NCBI GenBank assembly: GCA_005879795.1
Contig: VBKJ01000147.1
Location: 1 to 34,914 of the forward strand
DNA length: 34,914 bases
Source: Deltaproteobacteria bacterium
GTDB taxonomy: Bacteria > Desulfobacterota > Binatia > DP-6
Direction of reading: 5' to 3'
Positions 16,271 to 23,985 of this stretch are shown here, piece after piece. The translations under genes were made by a program, and so were the position numbers. Numbering within the stretch: the first letter of the stretch is position 1; each line of letters starts with the position of its first letter. Under the pieces are notes generated by a model, which was not told the origin of the DNA, did not search any database, and worked only from the letters and a program-made list of their open reading frames with translations.

Positions 16271-16616
16271 CCGTGGCGTCGTCGCCGCCGTCGTCCGGCT
16301 CGCCTCCGGCCTCCAGCTCCTCGACCATCTCGTCGAAGTCGTCGCCGGCCTCCTCGCCGAGCTCCTTCCCCATCTTGCGCATCCAGCGGGCCACGCTCTT
16401 GGGGTCCTTCTCGTCGAGCCCGGCGAGCGAGGCGTCGTCGGCGAACGAGTCGAGCCGGCTCTCCTCCGACCGTCCGAGGGCGAAGCGCGACATCAGGCGG
16501 GTGAGCGCGCGGCTGCCGCAGTGCTCGCACACCGGATCGACCGCCTCGCTGATGCGCAGCGTGAGGACCGTCACCTTCCGCTTGCAGCCCGTGCAGCGGT
16601 ACTCGTAGATGGGCAT
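16254..16616 (-). CDS. fmdB: FmdB-family zinc-ribbon protein
   Basis: The ATG at 16614-16616 gives 120 residues starting MPIYEYRCTGCKRKVTVL, the hallmark of the FmdB/putative regulatory zinc-ribbon family, with a second Cys pair in CEHCGSRALTRLMSRF. Four Cys (two C-x-x-C) would bind zinc. After about residue 55 the protein becomes very acidic (EELEAGGEPDDGGDDATGEDDL), a longer tail than the usual 70-110-residue family member. The family is widespread and its role poorly known; some members affect amidase or porin expression. It is the first gene of the fmdB-ntrB-ntrC-thiE unit and overlaps ntrB by 17 bases. Confidence 0.88.
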   Translation of the reverse strand: MPIYEYRCTGCKRKVTVLTLRISEAVDPVCEHCGSRALTRLMSRFALGRSEESRLDSFADDASLAGLDEKDPKSVARWMRKMGKELGEEAGDDFDEMVEELEAGGEPDDGGDDATGEDDL

Positions 16617-16675
16617 CCCGCGGCGATTATAGCCGCGAGCCGGCCGCAGCAGCCAGTGGCACCCTCGGCGGGATT

Positions 16676-16833
16676 GCCGGGCGCGGCTTCGCCGCGCCCG
16701 GCACGACCCGAGCGCCCGAAGGGCGCGAACGGCCACGAAGGGAGCCGCGCGCGTCAGCGCGCGGCGACGGGGGGTCCGGGGACCATCGGAGGAGCGGAGC
16801 CTGCGAAGCAGGCGAGCACCGGACGGGGCCCCC
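16676..16833. repeat. Cluster of intergenic palindromic hairpins
   Basis: Between the spoVR stop and fmdB are several close inverted repeats: a perfect 12-bp arm pair at 16676-16687/16691-16702 with loop TTC, 6-bp arms at 16712-16717/16721-16726 with loop GAA, perfect 9-bp arms at 16744-16752/16757-16765, 5-bp arms at 16773-16777/16780-16784, and 6-bp arms at 16799-16804/16808-16813 with loop GAA. No T-run follows, so it is not a simple intrinsic terminator on either strand. It may end the prkA-yeaH-spoVR transcript or be a REP-like repeat. Confidence 0.7.
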
Positions 16834-16845
16834 GGAGGCTTTGCA

Positions 16846-18273
16846 TCATTTACTTGCCTTGGCCGAGAACCCGCGCTCCCCGTAGGTGAGCACGGTACGC
16901 TTGCCGTTGACCACGGTCTCGAGGGCCACCTCCCGCCCCCACAGGCGGTGGACGTAGGCGAGGGTCTTCTCCGCGTACTCGAGCTGGAGGTCGCGCCCGT
17001 CGTGCAGGTGCGCGAGGAGGAGGGTGCGGTTGTGGTTGTGGTCCGCGTCCTCGACCCGGATCACGGGGATCGACCCCATGCCGACGCTCTTGACCAGCGT
17101 CTCCTTCACCCTCCGCCAGCCCTCCTGGTCGGAGACCTCGCTCACCACGAGGTCGTCGCCCTTGGCCTCGTAGCGGAAGAGGTCGAGGTCGCGCATGAGC
17201 GTCTCGTGAAGCCAGCGGCGCAGGAAGGAGGCGTCGCGGTCGACCTCGCGTGTCTGGAAGAGGAGGTCGCGCCCGGTCTTCCCGGGCGGCAGGTTCTCCT
17301 TCTCCTCGGGCGTCGGCCTGTCGCCGCGGCGCTCGATGTCCTCCCAGACCTTGAGCCCGAGGTGGTACGGGTTCAGCTGCCCGGGGATGGGCCGCACCAC
17401 CTGGTTGTGGCGCACGAGGAACTCGAGATGCAGCTCCTGCGGCAGCTCGAGGGCGTCGAGGATCTGCTTGTGCCAGAAGCTCGCCCAGCCCTCGTTCATG
17501 ATCTTGGTCTCGATCTGCGGGATGAAGTACTGCGCTTCCTCGTGGACGATGGTGAGCAGGTCCTTCTCCCACTCCTGCAGGAAGGGGTTGTGGTCGCGGA
17601 TGAAGAGCAGGAGGTCTTCCTCGGGTGTCGGCGGGACGCGCTTCAAGTCCGGCTCGGTCGGCTGCCGGCGGCGGTGGATGCGCTGGAAGGGGTCCTCGCG
17701 CGGGGTCGCGACGGCGATCAGGCGCTCGCGTTCCTCCTCCTGGGAGAGTTTCTTGACCGCCAGGTTGCGGCGGCACTGGAGGGAGAGCGAGTGCGCCGCG
17801 TCGAGGAAGCCCTCCACCTTTTCGAGGCCGATCGAGGGCGTGTCGACGTAGTGGCGCACGCGGTCGGCGTGCGCCTTGAAGGTGCCGATGGTGAACTCGG
17901 CGCGCGTGGTGCGGAAGGTGAAGTTGCGCTTGAAGAAGTCGTTGTGCCCGTAGACGTGCGCGATGGTGAGGATGTGGAGACAGAGCGAGTTGTCGCGCAT
18001 CAGGTAGGCGAGGGCGGGGTTCGAGTTGATGACCATCTCGTAGGGTATGCCCGACACGCCGTAGTCGTAGAGGGTCTTCAGTTTCTCGTAGGCCTTGCCG
18101 TAGGACCAGTGCGGGTAGTGCGACGGCATGCCCGAGTAGGCCATGTAGCCGAGCATCTGCGTGTGGTCGCAGATCTCGAACTCCTGGGGGAAGCAGTCGA
18201 GGCCGAACTCGGCCACCTTGTCGCGGATGCGGGCGTCCCAGTACTCGAGGTCCTTCAGCGTGTGGGCAGCCAC
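16846..18273 (-). CDS. spoVR: SpoVR family protein
   Basis: A GTG start at 18271-18273, one base after the yeaH stop, gives 475 residues. The protein matches the SpoVR/YcgB family over its length: an N-terminal LEYWDARIRDKVAEFGLDCFPQEFEI region, the strongly conserved MLGYMAYSGMPSHYPHWSYGK segment (about 40-60), ALAYLMRDNSLCLHILTIAHVYGHNDFFKRN (about 87-117) and HEEAQYFIPQIETKIMNEGWASFWH (about 245-270), whose His/Glu residues suggest a metal site. Named for a B. subtilis spore-cortex gene, it is also found in non-spore-formers with PrkA and YeaH in stress and stationary-phase operons. Its biochemical activity is not established. Confidence 0.95.
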   Translation of the reverse strand: MAAHTLKDLEYWDARIRDKVAEFGLDCFPQEFEICDHTQMLGYMAYSGMPSHYPHWSYGKAYEKLKTLYDYGVSGIPYEMVINSNPALAYLMRDNSLCLHILTIAHVYGHNDFFKRNFTFRTTRAEFTIGTFKAHADRVRHYVDTPSIGLEKVEGFLDAAHSLSLQCRRNLAVKKLSQEEERERLIAVATPREDPFQRIHRRRQPTEPDLKRVPPTPEEDLLLFIRDHNPFLQEWEKDLLTIVHEEAQYFIPQIETKIMNEGWASFWHKQILDALELPQELHLEFLVRHNQVVRPIPGQLNPYHLGLKVWEDIERRGDRPTPEEKENLPPGKTGRDLLFQTREVDRDASFLRRWLHETLMRDLDLFRYEAKGDDLVVSEVSDQEGWRRVKETLVKSVGMGSIPVIRVEDADHNHNRTLLLAHLHDGRDLQLEYAEKTLAYVHRLWGREVALETVVNGKRTVLTYGERGFSAKASK

Positions 18274-18274
18274 G

Positions 18275-19501
18275 CTACGCGCCCTGCTCGCGGCCCCGGT
18301 CCTTGGCGAGGAAGGCCTTGAACGAGGGCCAGATGTCCTCCTTGCGTTCGATGAGGACGGTCTGGAAGTTGTCCGCGTCGAGGCGGCGGAAGATGTTGAG
18401 CATCGAGCTCTCGTAGTAGCGCGAGCCGAGCGGCTTGATCTCGCCGTAGCCGAAGAGGTTGCAGACCTCGGCCAGCTCCTTGGCGGTTCTCAATGCAGCC
18501 GGATTGTCGGAATCGAAGTTGTCGCCGTCCGAGCAATGGAAGGCGTAGACGTTCCACAGGGACGGGTGGTAGCGCGCCTGGACGATCTCGAGCGTCTTCA
18601 GGTAGCCCGACGAGATGAACGTCCCGCCCGACTCGCCCTTGTGGAAGAATTCCTCCTCGGTGACCTCGTTCGCCTCGGTGTGGTGCGCGATGAAGACGAT
18701 CTCGACGTTGCGGTACTTGGTGCAGATGAACTGGTAGAGCAGGAAGAAGAAACTGCGCGCCAGGTACTTCTTCATGGTGTCCATGGACCCGGAGGTGTCC
18801 ATGATGCACACCACGACGGCGTTCGACTCCCGCTTCACGTCGGTCACCATGTGGCGGTAGATCAGGTCGTCGTCGTGGAAGGGGAAGCGCTCGCGGGAGG
18901 GTGCGAGCCCCGCGTCGGCCGGGGACTCGAGGGTGGCGTCGGCGTGGGCCCGGCGGCTCGCGAGCTTGCGCTTCACGCGCGCGCGGACGGTGCGGCGCTT
19001 GTCGAGGCGGACGCGGATGCCGACCTGACGGTAGCCCTTGCGCTTGGCGAGGCGGTAGGCCTCGATCTGGCGGAGCGCCTTGCGCTCCAGGTCGGGGAGC
19101 TCGAGGTCCTCGAACATGATGTCGATGAGTTCCTCGAGCGTGACGTCGGTCTCGTAGTAGTCGGTGCCGGGCTGGTCGCCGGCCTTGTCCTCGCCCTTGC
19201 CGGTGTGCTTCGCCTTGCCGACCACCTGGCCGGTCTGCGAATCGCCGCCTCCCTGGCCGACGCCCGGGGCGTTCTCGCCGTAGACGAACTTGTACTCGCG
19301 GATGCCGCGGATGGGGACCTTGATGATCTTCTCACGGTCCTTCCCGATGATCGACTCCTCGGCGATGATATCCGCGATGTTCTCACGGATCGACTCGCGG
19401 ACCTTCAGGCGGTGGCGAGCGCGATCCCCCGCCGAGCGGTCGCTGCGCTCGGCGCTGGAGCCTTCGAAAGGCCGGAAGATGGACTCGAGGGTGCGGTCCA
19501 C
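18275..19501 (-). CDS. yeaH: YeaH/YhbH family protein (DUF444, von Willebrand A-like)
   Basis: The frame is open far into prkA, but a GTG at 19499-19501, just after the prkA stop, gives 408 residues, close to the 390-430 of the family. The N-terminus is basic (LKVRESIRENIADIIAEESI), followed by the family's IRGIREYKFVYG segment and a Gly/Asp-rich linker. The C-terminal half holds a VWA-type MIDAS motif DTSGSMDTMKKYLARSFFFL. Together with PrkA and SpoVR it forms a conserved stress operon found in E. coli (yeaGH, ycgB) and many other bacteria; its molecular role is not known. No alternative ATG is available near this point and the ribosome site is weak. Confidence 0.9.
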   Translation of the reverse strand: MDRTLESIFRPFEGSSAERSDRSAGDRARHRLKVRESIRENIADIIAEESIIGKDREKIIKVPIRGIREYKFVYGENAPGVGQGGGDSQTGQVVGKAKHTGKGEDKAGDQPGTDYYETDVTLEELIDIMFEDLELPDLERKALRQIEAYRLAKRKGYRQVGIRVRLDKRRTVRARVKRKLASRRAHADATLESPADAGLAPSRERFPFHDDDLIYRHMVTDVKRESNAVVVCIMDTSGSMDTMKKYLARSFFFLLYQFICTKYRNVEIVFIAHHTEANEVTEEEFFHKGESGGTFISSGYLKTLEIVQARYHPSLWNVYAFHCSDGDNFDSDNPAALRTAKELAEVCNLFGYGEIKPLGSRYYESSMLNIFRRLDADNFQTVLIERKEDIWPSFKAFLAKDRGREQGA

Positions 19502-19533
19502 GGGCGGCGGGAAGGACCGACCGGCGTCGCCGG

Positions 19534-21465
19534 TCAGTCCTTCCAGAGGTTGTTGGCAGCGTACTTGAGCACGACGTCCACACAGCTCTCGCAGTAGCCC
19601 GAGTCGAGGAGGTTCTTCACCATCGCGTTGTACTTCTGCGTCTGCTCCTCGTCCCGCGTGCGCGCCTTGGTGATGATGCGGCTGATGTCGCGCACCGACG
19701 TCATGAGCTTCTTCTCGATGGCTTCCTTGAGCGGCTCGTAGGAGCGGTAGGAGACGCGCTCGCCGCGACGGCTGGACGCCCACAGGTACGCGATCACCTC
19801 TTGCCGGAAGCCCTCCGCCGCCGAGCCGATGATCGCGATCTGCTCCTCGATCGACTTGAGGAACCCCTCGTCGGCCTGCAGCTCCTCCTTGGTGTTGCGG
19901 TCCTTCACCCTGGTCTTGTTGACGAAGGCCTCGGCGTGGTCGAGGTAGTTCTGGAAGAGCGACTCGGCCTGCTCCTGGTAGGAGTAGACGAACGCCTTGG
20001 TGATCTCCTTCTCGAGCAGCTCCAGGTACTCCTTGTGCAGGACGTCCTGGAGGAACTCGAGGTACTGCTTGCGCGTGTCGTCCGGGAAGTCACCCTCTTT
20101 CACCATGTTGATGAGGGCCTCGCGGACGTTGATCGGGTTGATGCAGTTGCCGTCGACGTTGTCGGAGAGCGCGTTGTCGAGGGCCTTCATGATGAAGCGC
20201 GTCGAGATGCCGCTCATGCCCTCGCGCTTGGCGTCCTCGCGCAGCTCCTGCACGTCGATCTTCTTGGTCTTGCCCTTCTCGACGACCTCCTCGCCGTTGT
20301 AGAGCTTGAGCTTGGTGACGAGATCGCATTTGGCGTTGGGCTCGAGGCGGGAGAGGATCGCGAACATGGACGCGATCTCGAGCGTGTGCGGGGCGACGTG
20401 CGCCCGGAAGTCCGAGAGGCGGATGATCTTCTGGTAGATCTTGACCTCCTCGGACAGCCGGAGGTTGTAAGGCACCTTCACGACCACGATGCGGTCGAGG
20501 ATCGCCTCGTTGGTGTGGTCGGCCTTGAACTTCTGCCACTCCGCCTCGTTGGAGTGGGCGAGGATCACGGTGTCGACGTAGACGAGACCGTGGCGGCCCG
20601 GCGCCGGGATCACCTTCTCCTGCGTGGCGGTGATCATGGCGTGCAGGTACTCGGTCTCGTTCTTGAAGACCTCGATGAACTCGCACATGCCGCGGTTGCC
20701 GACGTTGATCGCGCCGTTGAGATCGAGGACGCGCGGGTCGCCCTCCGAGTACATGTCGAGCTTCGAGATGTCCTCGCTGCCGATCAGCACCGAGGTGTCC
20801 TGGTTGTTCGGGTCGACGGGCGGGACGACGCCGATGCCGATGCGGTTCCGCTTCGAGAAGAGGCGGGTGATGACCGGCACCTCCTCGTAGCGGCCGCCGA
20901 ACTCCTCCTTCAGGCGGAAGCGGCATACCGGGCAGAGGTCGCCCTCGATGTGCACGCCGAGCATCTTCTCGAATTCCTTTCGGAGGTGGCGAGGAATGAG
21001 GTGCAGCGGCTCCTCGGACATCGGGCAGTTCTCGATCGCGTAGAAGGACTCCGCCGCCTCGAGGCCGCGCTGGAGGCGCTCGACCAGCGAGCTCTTCCCC
21101 GAGCCGACCGGGCCCATCAGGTAGAGGACCTGGCGGCTCTCCTCGCCCTTCAGCGAGGCCGAGTGGAAGTAGCGCACGATCTGCGCAACCGTCTTCTCGA
21201 TCCCGAAGAACTCGTCGCGGAAGAAGTTGTAGACCTTGAACGACTCGTCCTTGTAGAGCCGCTTGACGCGGGAGTCGTCGGACTCCTGGATGTCCTGGGT
21301 GCCGATCCGCATGATGTTGTCGAAGATGCGGGCGTGCGCGAGCTTGGGGATGCTGGGGTCTTCGCGGACGACGTCGAGGTACTCGAGGAAGGGGCCACGC
21401 CAGACCTTCGACTCGCTGGCCGCGCGGTCCTCTTTGATCAGCTGCTCGAAGGAGGGCCTGTCCAT
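19534..21465 (-). CDS. prkA: PrkA family serine protein kinase
   Basis: The second in-frame ATG (21463-21465) is chosen: it has AGAGGAG at ideal spacing and gives 643 residues, matching E. coli YeaG (644). An earlier ATG at 21495 lacks a ribosome site. Features are an N-terminal AAA+-like domain with Walker A GPVGSGKSSL (118-127), a C-P-V-C pair (178-181) that could bind zinc, PVDPNNQDTSVLIG and the NVGNRGMCEFIEVFKNE segment, then the C-terminal PrkA domain. PrkA proteins respond to starvation and stress; reports differ on kinase versus AAA+ protease activity. It is the first gene of prkA-yeaH-spoVR, with 32 bases to yeaH. Confidence 0.95.
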   Translation of the reverse strand: MDRPSFEQLIKEDRAASESKVWRGPFLEYLDVVREDPSIPKLAHARIFDNIMRIGTQDIQESDDSRVKRLYKDESFKVYNFFRDEFFGIEKTVAQIVRYFHSASLKGEESRQVLYLMGPVGSGKSSLVERLQRGLEAAESFYAIENCPMSEEPLHLIPRHLRKEFEKMLGVHIEGDLCPVCRFRLKEEFGGRYEEVPVITRLFSKRNRIGIGVVPPVDPNNQDTSVLIGSEDISKLDMYSEGDPRVLDLNGAINVGNRGMCEFIEVFKNETEYLHAMITATQEKVIPAPGRHGLVYVDTVILAHSNEAEWQKFKADHTNEAILDRIVVVKVPYNLRLSEEVKIYQKIIRLSDFRAHVAPHTLEIASMFAILSRLEPNAKCDLVTKLKLYNGEEVVEKGKTKKIDVQELREDAKREGMSGISTRFIMKALDNALSDNVDGNCINPINVREALINMVKEGDFPDDTRKQYLEFLQDVLHKEYLELLEKEITKAFVYSYQEQAESLFQNYLDHAEAFVNKTRVKDRNTKEELQADEGFLKSIEEQIAIIGSAAEGFRQEVIAYLWASSRRGERVSYRSYEPLKEAIEKKLMTSVRDISRIITKARTRDEEQTQKYNAMVKNLLDSGYCESCVDVVLKYAANNLWKD

Positions 21466-21728
21466 GGGCAGCTCCTCTGCTAGACGTCCTGCCATGGCCC
21501 GGCGCGTACCGAAGCCGTGGGGGGTGAAGGAACCGTGTCTCGCTGCGTTGCTCGGATGGTCACGCGCTGCGTCGTCGCAAGCACCGTGCCGGGCGCGCTG
21601 GCGTGTGGGCCCCCGGCGAGGTCGGGGTGGGTGACGTGCGCGACGTACCGGGTCTCGGTTATGGGATCCTCCCGGGATCTTGTGGTCCCTGACCTCCGCT
21701 CCCCGTCCTCATCACCGCTCTGGGCGAC

Positions 21729-21748
21729 TGAACCACAGCTGCGGTTCA
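21729..21748. promoter_or_regulatory. 20-bp dyad, possible operator in the prkA leader
   Basis: Positions 21729-21748 form a near-perfect palindrome with outer arms TGAACC and GGTTCA around a central CAGCTG; only one base pair is mismatched. On the minus strand it lies about 15-35 bases downstream of the expected transcription start of the prkA promoter candidate, a usual place for a repressor site. It is about 265 bases before the prkA start. No binding protein can be named. Confidence 0.35.
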
Positions 21749-21770
21749 CCCCAACACACAAGACAAGGCG

Positions 21771-21799
21771 AGCGTATCGGCTGGGGACTACGGTGTCAA
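21771..21799 (-). promoter_or_regulatory. Candidate sigma-70 promoter upstream of prkA
   Basis: On the minus strand a perfect -35 TTGACA (21794-21799) is followed after 17 bases by TACGCT (21771-21776), a weak -10. It is the only promoter-like sequence I see between the tRNA-Glu gene and prkA, and predicts a leader of about 300 bases. The rest of 21466-21861 has no gene that I can support. Confidence 0.4.
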
Positions 21800-21861
21800 G
21801 TTTTCGATGCTTGTGACAATGCGATGGCAGTCCGCGTCTCACCGCATCGCGTGTGGAAGAG

Positions 21862-21933
21862 TGGTCCCAGGGGGAATCGAACCCCCGTTACCGACGTGAG
21901 AGGCCGGCGTCCTAGCCGCTAGACGATGGGACC
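21862..21933 (-). tRNA. tRNA-Glu (anticodon CTC)
   Basis: The minus strand folds as a full cloverleaf. The 7-bp acceptor GGTCCCA/TGGGACC uses 21927-21933 and 21863-21869, with discriminator A at 21862. The anticodon arm reads CCGGCCT-CTC-ACGTCGG, giving anticodon CTC, and the T-arm is GGGGGTTCGATTCCCCC. The 3' CCA is not encoded. It lies eight bases downstream of tRNA-Gln on the same strand, both following gltX, so the three are probably one transcript. Confidence 0.95.
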
Positions 21934-21941
21934 GGAGCGAG

Positions 21942-22014
21942 CTGAGGAGGGAGGACTCGAACCTCCAATGGCCTGATCCAGAGTCAGGTGGCTTACCAAT
22001 TAGCCGACTCCTCA
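21942..22014 (-). tRNA. tRNA-Gln (anticodon CTG)
   Basis: On the minus strand the acceptor TGAGGAG/CTCCTCA (22008-22014 and 21943-21949) has discriminator G at 21942. The anticodon stem CCTGA/TCAGG holds the loop CTCTGGA, giving anticodon CTG. The T-arm GGAGGTTCGAGTCCTCC is complete. The 3' CCA is not encoded. It lies 40 bases after the gltX stop and just before tRNA-Glu. Confidence 0.94.
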
Positions 22015-22054
22015 ACAGGGCAGGCGGCGACGCTACTCGAAGGCCTCCGGGCCG

Positions 22055-23452
22055 TCAAGGTCGCGGCATCGCGGCGGCGAGGCGCGCGAGCGTGCGCTCG
22101 CGCCCGAGCACGTCGAGCACCTCGTAGATGCCCGGGCTCACCGTGCCGCCGGTCACGGCGACGCGCACGGGCTGGGCCAGCGCGCCCAGCTTGAGCCCGT
22201 GGGCGGCGAGCGTGGCCTGGAACGCGCCCTCGATCGCGGTCGCGTCCCAGCGCGGGAGCGCGGCGAGGCGCTGGCGCAGGTCGGCGAGCGCGGGCGCGAC
22301 GGCGGCCGTCAGGTGCCTGGCGGCCGCCGTCGGGTCGGGCGTGATCGCGTCGACCAGGTAGAAGCGGCAGAACTCCGCCAGCTCGACCAGCGTCTTCGCG
22401 CGCTCGCGCAGCGTCTCCACCACGCGTGCGAGCCAGGCCCGATCGGCGGGGACGGGGAGCCCGGCGCGCTCGAGGAAGGGCGCCAGCAGGTCGGCGAGCG
22501 CCGGCGCCGGAGTCGCCTTCATGTACTGGAAGTTCACCCACTCGAGCTTCTCGGGGTTAAAGATTCCAGCCGACTTGCCGACGTTCTCCAGGGAGAAGTG
22601 GGCGATGAGCTCCTCGCGGCTGAACAGCTCCTGGTCGCCGTGCGACCAGCCCAGGCGGGCCAGATAATTGACCACCGCGTCGGGCAGATAGCCCATGTCC
22701 CGGTAGGCGAGCACCGAGGTCGCACCATGTCGCTTCGAGAGCCGATCTTTGTCGGGCCCCAGGATCTGGGGCACGTGCGCGAACTCGGGCGGCGTGGCGC
22801 CGAGGGCGCGGTAGAGGAGCACCTGGCGCGGCGTGCTGGCGAGGAGGTCGTCGCCGCGGATCACGTGCGTGATGCGCATGTCGTGGTCGTCGACCACCAC
22901 GCAGAAGTTGTAGACGGGCACGCCGTCCGAGCGCACGATGATGAAGTCGTCGAGCTCGGCGTTCTGGAACACGACCCGGTCCTTCACGTGGTCGTCGATG
23001 ACGGTCTCGCCCGCGAGCGGGGTGCGGAAGCGGAGCGCGTGGTCGGTGCGCCCGGCGGGCGGCGCCGTGCGCTCCCGGCAGGTGCGGTCGTAGATGGGCC
23101 GCCGGCCCGCGGCGCGAGCAGCCTGCCGGCGCGCCTCGAGCTCCTCCGGAGTACACCAGCAGCGATAGGCGGCTCCGGCGGCCACGAGCGCCTCGGCGCG
23201 CGCGCGGTAGAGGGCCATGCGCTCGCTCTGGTGGTAGGGGCCCTCGTCCCAGGCGAGGCCGAGCCAGCCGAGGCTCTCGAGGATGTCGCGCACCGACTCG
23301 GCCGTCGAGCGCTCGCGGTCCGTGTCCTCGATGCGCAGCACGAACGCCCCCCCGTGGTGGCGCGCGAAGAGGTAGCTGAAGAGCGCGGTGCGGACGCTCC
23401 CGATGTGGAGCGCGCCGGTGGGGCTCGGCGCGAAGCGCGTCCGGACCGACAT
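22055..23452 (-). CDS. gltX: Glutamyl-tRNA synthetase
   Basis: The 465-residue class I synthetase opens MSVRTRFAPSPTGALHIGSV (the HIGH motif appears as HIGS, about 16-19) and continues with HHGGAFVLRIEDTDRERST and the KMSKS-type loop DKDRLSKRHGATSV (near 236-249), followed by the C-terminal helical anticodon-binding domain. It charges tRNA-Glu with glutamate; a non-discriminating version would also charge tRNA-Gln for later amidation. The genes for tRNA-Gln and tRNA-Glu follow directly on the same strand. The start ATG has no Shine-Dalgarno sequence, and a -10-like element ends only seven bases before it. Confidence 0.96.
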   Translation of the reverse strand: MSVRTRFAPSPTGALHIGSVRTALFSYLFARHHGGAFVLRIEDTDRERSTAESVRDILESLGWLGLAWDEGPYHQSERMALYRARAEALVAAGAAYRCWCTPEELEARRQAARAAGRRPIYDRTCRERTAPPAGRTDHALRFRTPLAGETVIDDHVKDRVVFQNAELDDFIIVRSDGVPVYNFCVVVDDHDMRITHVIRGDDLLASTPRQVLLYRALGATPPEFAHVPQILGPDKDRLSKRHGATSVLAYRDMGYLPDAVVNYLARLGWSHGDQELFSREELIAHFSLENVGKSAGIFNPEKLEWVNFQYMKATPAPALADLLAPFLERAGLPVPADRAWLARVVETLRERAKTLVELAEFCRFYLVDAITPDPTAAARHLTAAVAPALADLRQRLAALPRWDATAIEGAFQATLAAHGLKLGALAQPVRVAVTGGTVSPGIYEVLDVLGRERTLARLAAAMPRP

Positions 23453-23458
23453 TGGGCG

Positions 23459-23488
23459 AAGCTAATCGGATGGCGTCGGGCGTGTCAA
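23459..23488 (-). promoter_or_regulatory. Candidate gltX promoter, possibly giving a leaderless mRNA
   Basis: On the minus strand TTGACA (23483-23488) is followed after 18 bases by TAGCTT (23459-23464). The expected start, six to eight bases later, falls on the gltX ATG at 23452, and the bases in between contain no ribosome-binding sequence. Confidence 0.4.
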
Positions 23489-23516
23489 ATTCCTGACGCG
23501 TCGACGCGATCGCGGT

Positions 23517-23545
23517 TTGAGAGTGGGCGTCGCCGGCAGCATACT
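23517..23545 (+). promoter_or_regulatory. Candidate promoter of the response-regulator gene
   Basis: TTGAGA (23517-23522) and CATACT (23540-23545) are separated by 17 bases, matching the sigma-70 consensus at 5/6 and 4/6 positions. The expected start near 23552 leaves about 32 bases before the ATG at 23584. It is divergent from the gltX promoter in the same 131-bp gap. Confidence 0.45.
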
Positions 23546-23583
23546 GACCGGATGGAGCGGGCGCCGGGAAGAGAGGAAGCGCG

Positions 23584-23964
23584 ATGCTGAAGAAGATCCT
23601 GGTGGTCGAGGACAACGAGGACAACCGCCGCATCCTCGTCTACCGTCTGCGCAAGATCGGCCAGTTCGACATCCGCGAGGCCGCCAACGGCCAGCAGGCG
23701 ATCGAGGCCGTGCGCGCCGATCTCCCCGACCTGATCTTCATGGACCTGAAGATGCCGGTCATGGACGGCTGGGAAGCCACCAGGCGCATCCGCGAGATGG
23801 ACGGCGGCGACAGCGTGCGCATCATCGCCCTCACCGCGCAGGCGATGGCCGGTGACGAGCAGAAGGCGCGCGCCATCGGCTGCGACGACTACCTCGCCAA
23901 GCCCGTCGTCGATCCGGACCTCGTGCGCCAGAAGCTCGAGCGCCTGATCGGCGCCGCCGCCTGA
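23584..23964 (+). CDS. Single-domain response regulator (CheY/DivK-like)
   Basis: The 126-residue protein is a receiver domain and nothing else: acidic pair in LVVEDNEDNRRIL (6-18), phospho-acceptor Asp in LIFMDLKMPVMDGWEATRRI (near residue 54), Thr in IIALTAQAM (near 85) and the conserved Lys in DDYLAKPV (near 106). AGAGGAAG lies at good spacing before the ATG. Proteins of this kind, often annotated as polar-differentiation or cell-cycle response regulators, act through protein-protein contacts in phosphorelays. No kinase gene is adjacent. A decayed RelE-type fragment follows directly in the same frame after the TGA stop. Confidence 0.93.
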   Translation: MLKKILVVEDNEDNRRILVYRLRKIGQFDIREAANGQQAIEAVRADLPDLIFMDLKMPVMDGWEATRRIREMDGGDSVRIIALTAQAMAGDEQKARAIGCDDYLAKPVVDPDLVRQKLERLIGAAA

Positions 23965-23985
23965 GAGCCGGGAGCTTCTCCCAGC

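Noticed and set aside
15186-16889. Plus-strand frame opposite ntrB and fmdB
   Set aside because: Ser/Arg-rich shadow with no homology-like features.
21480-21842. Minus-strand 120-residue frame in the prkA leader
   Set aside because: No ribosome site and random composition, and it runs through the promoter and dyad.
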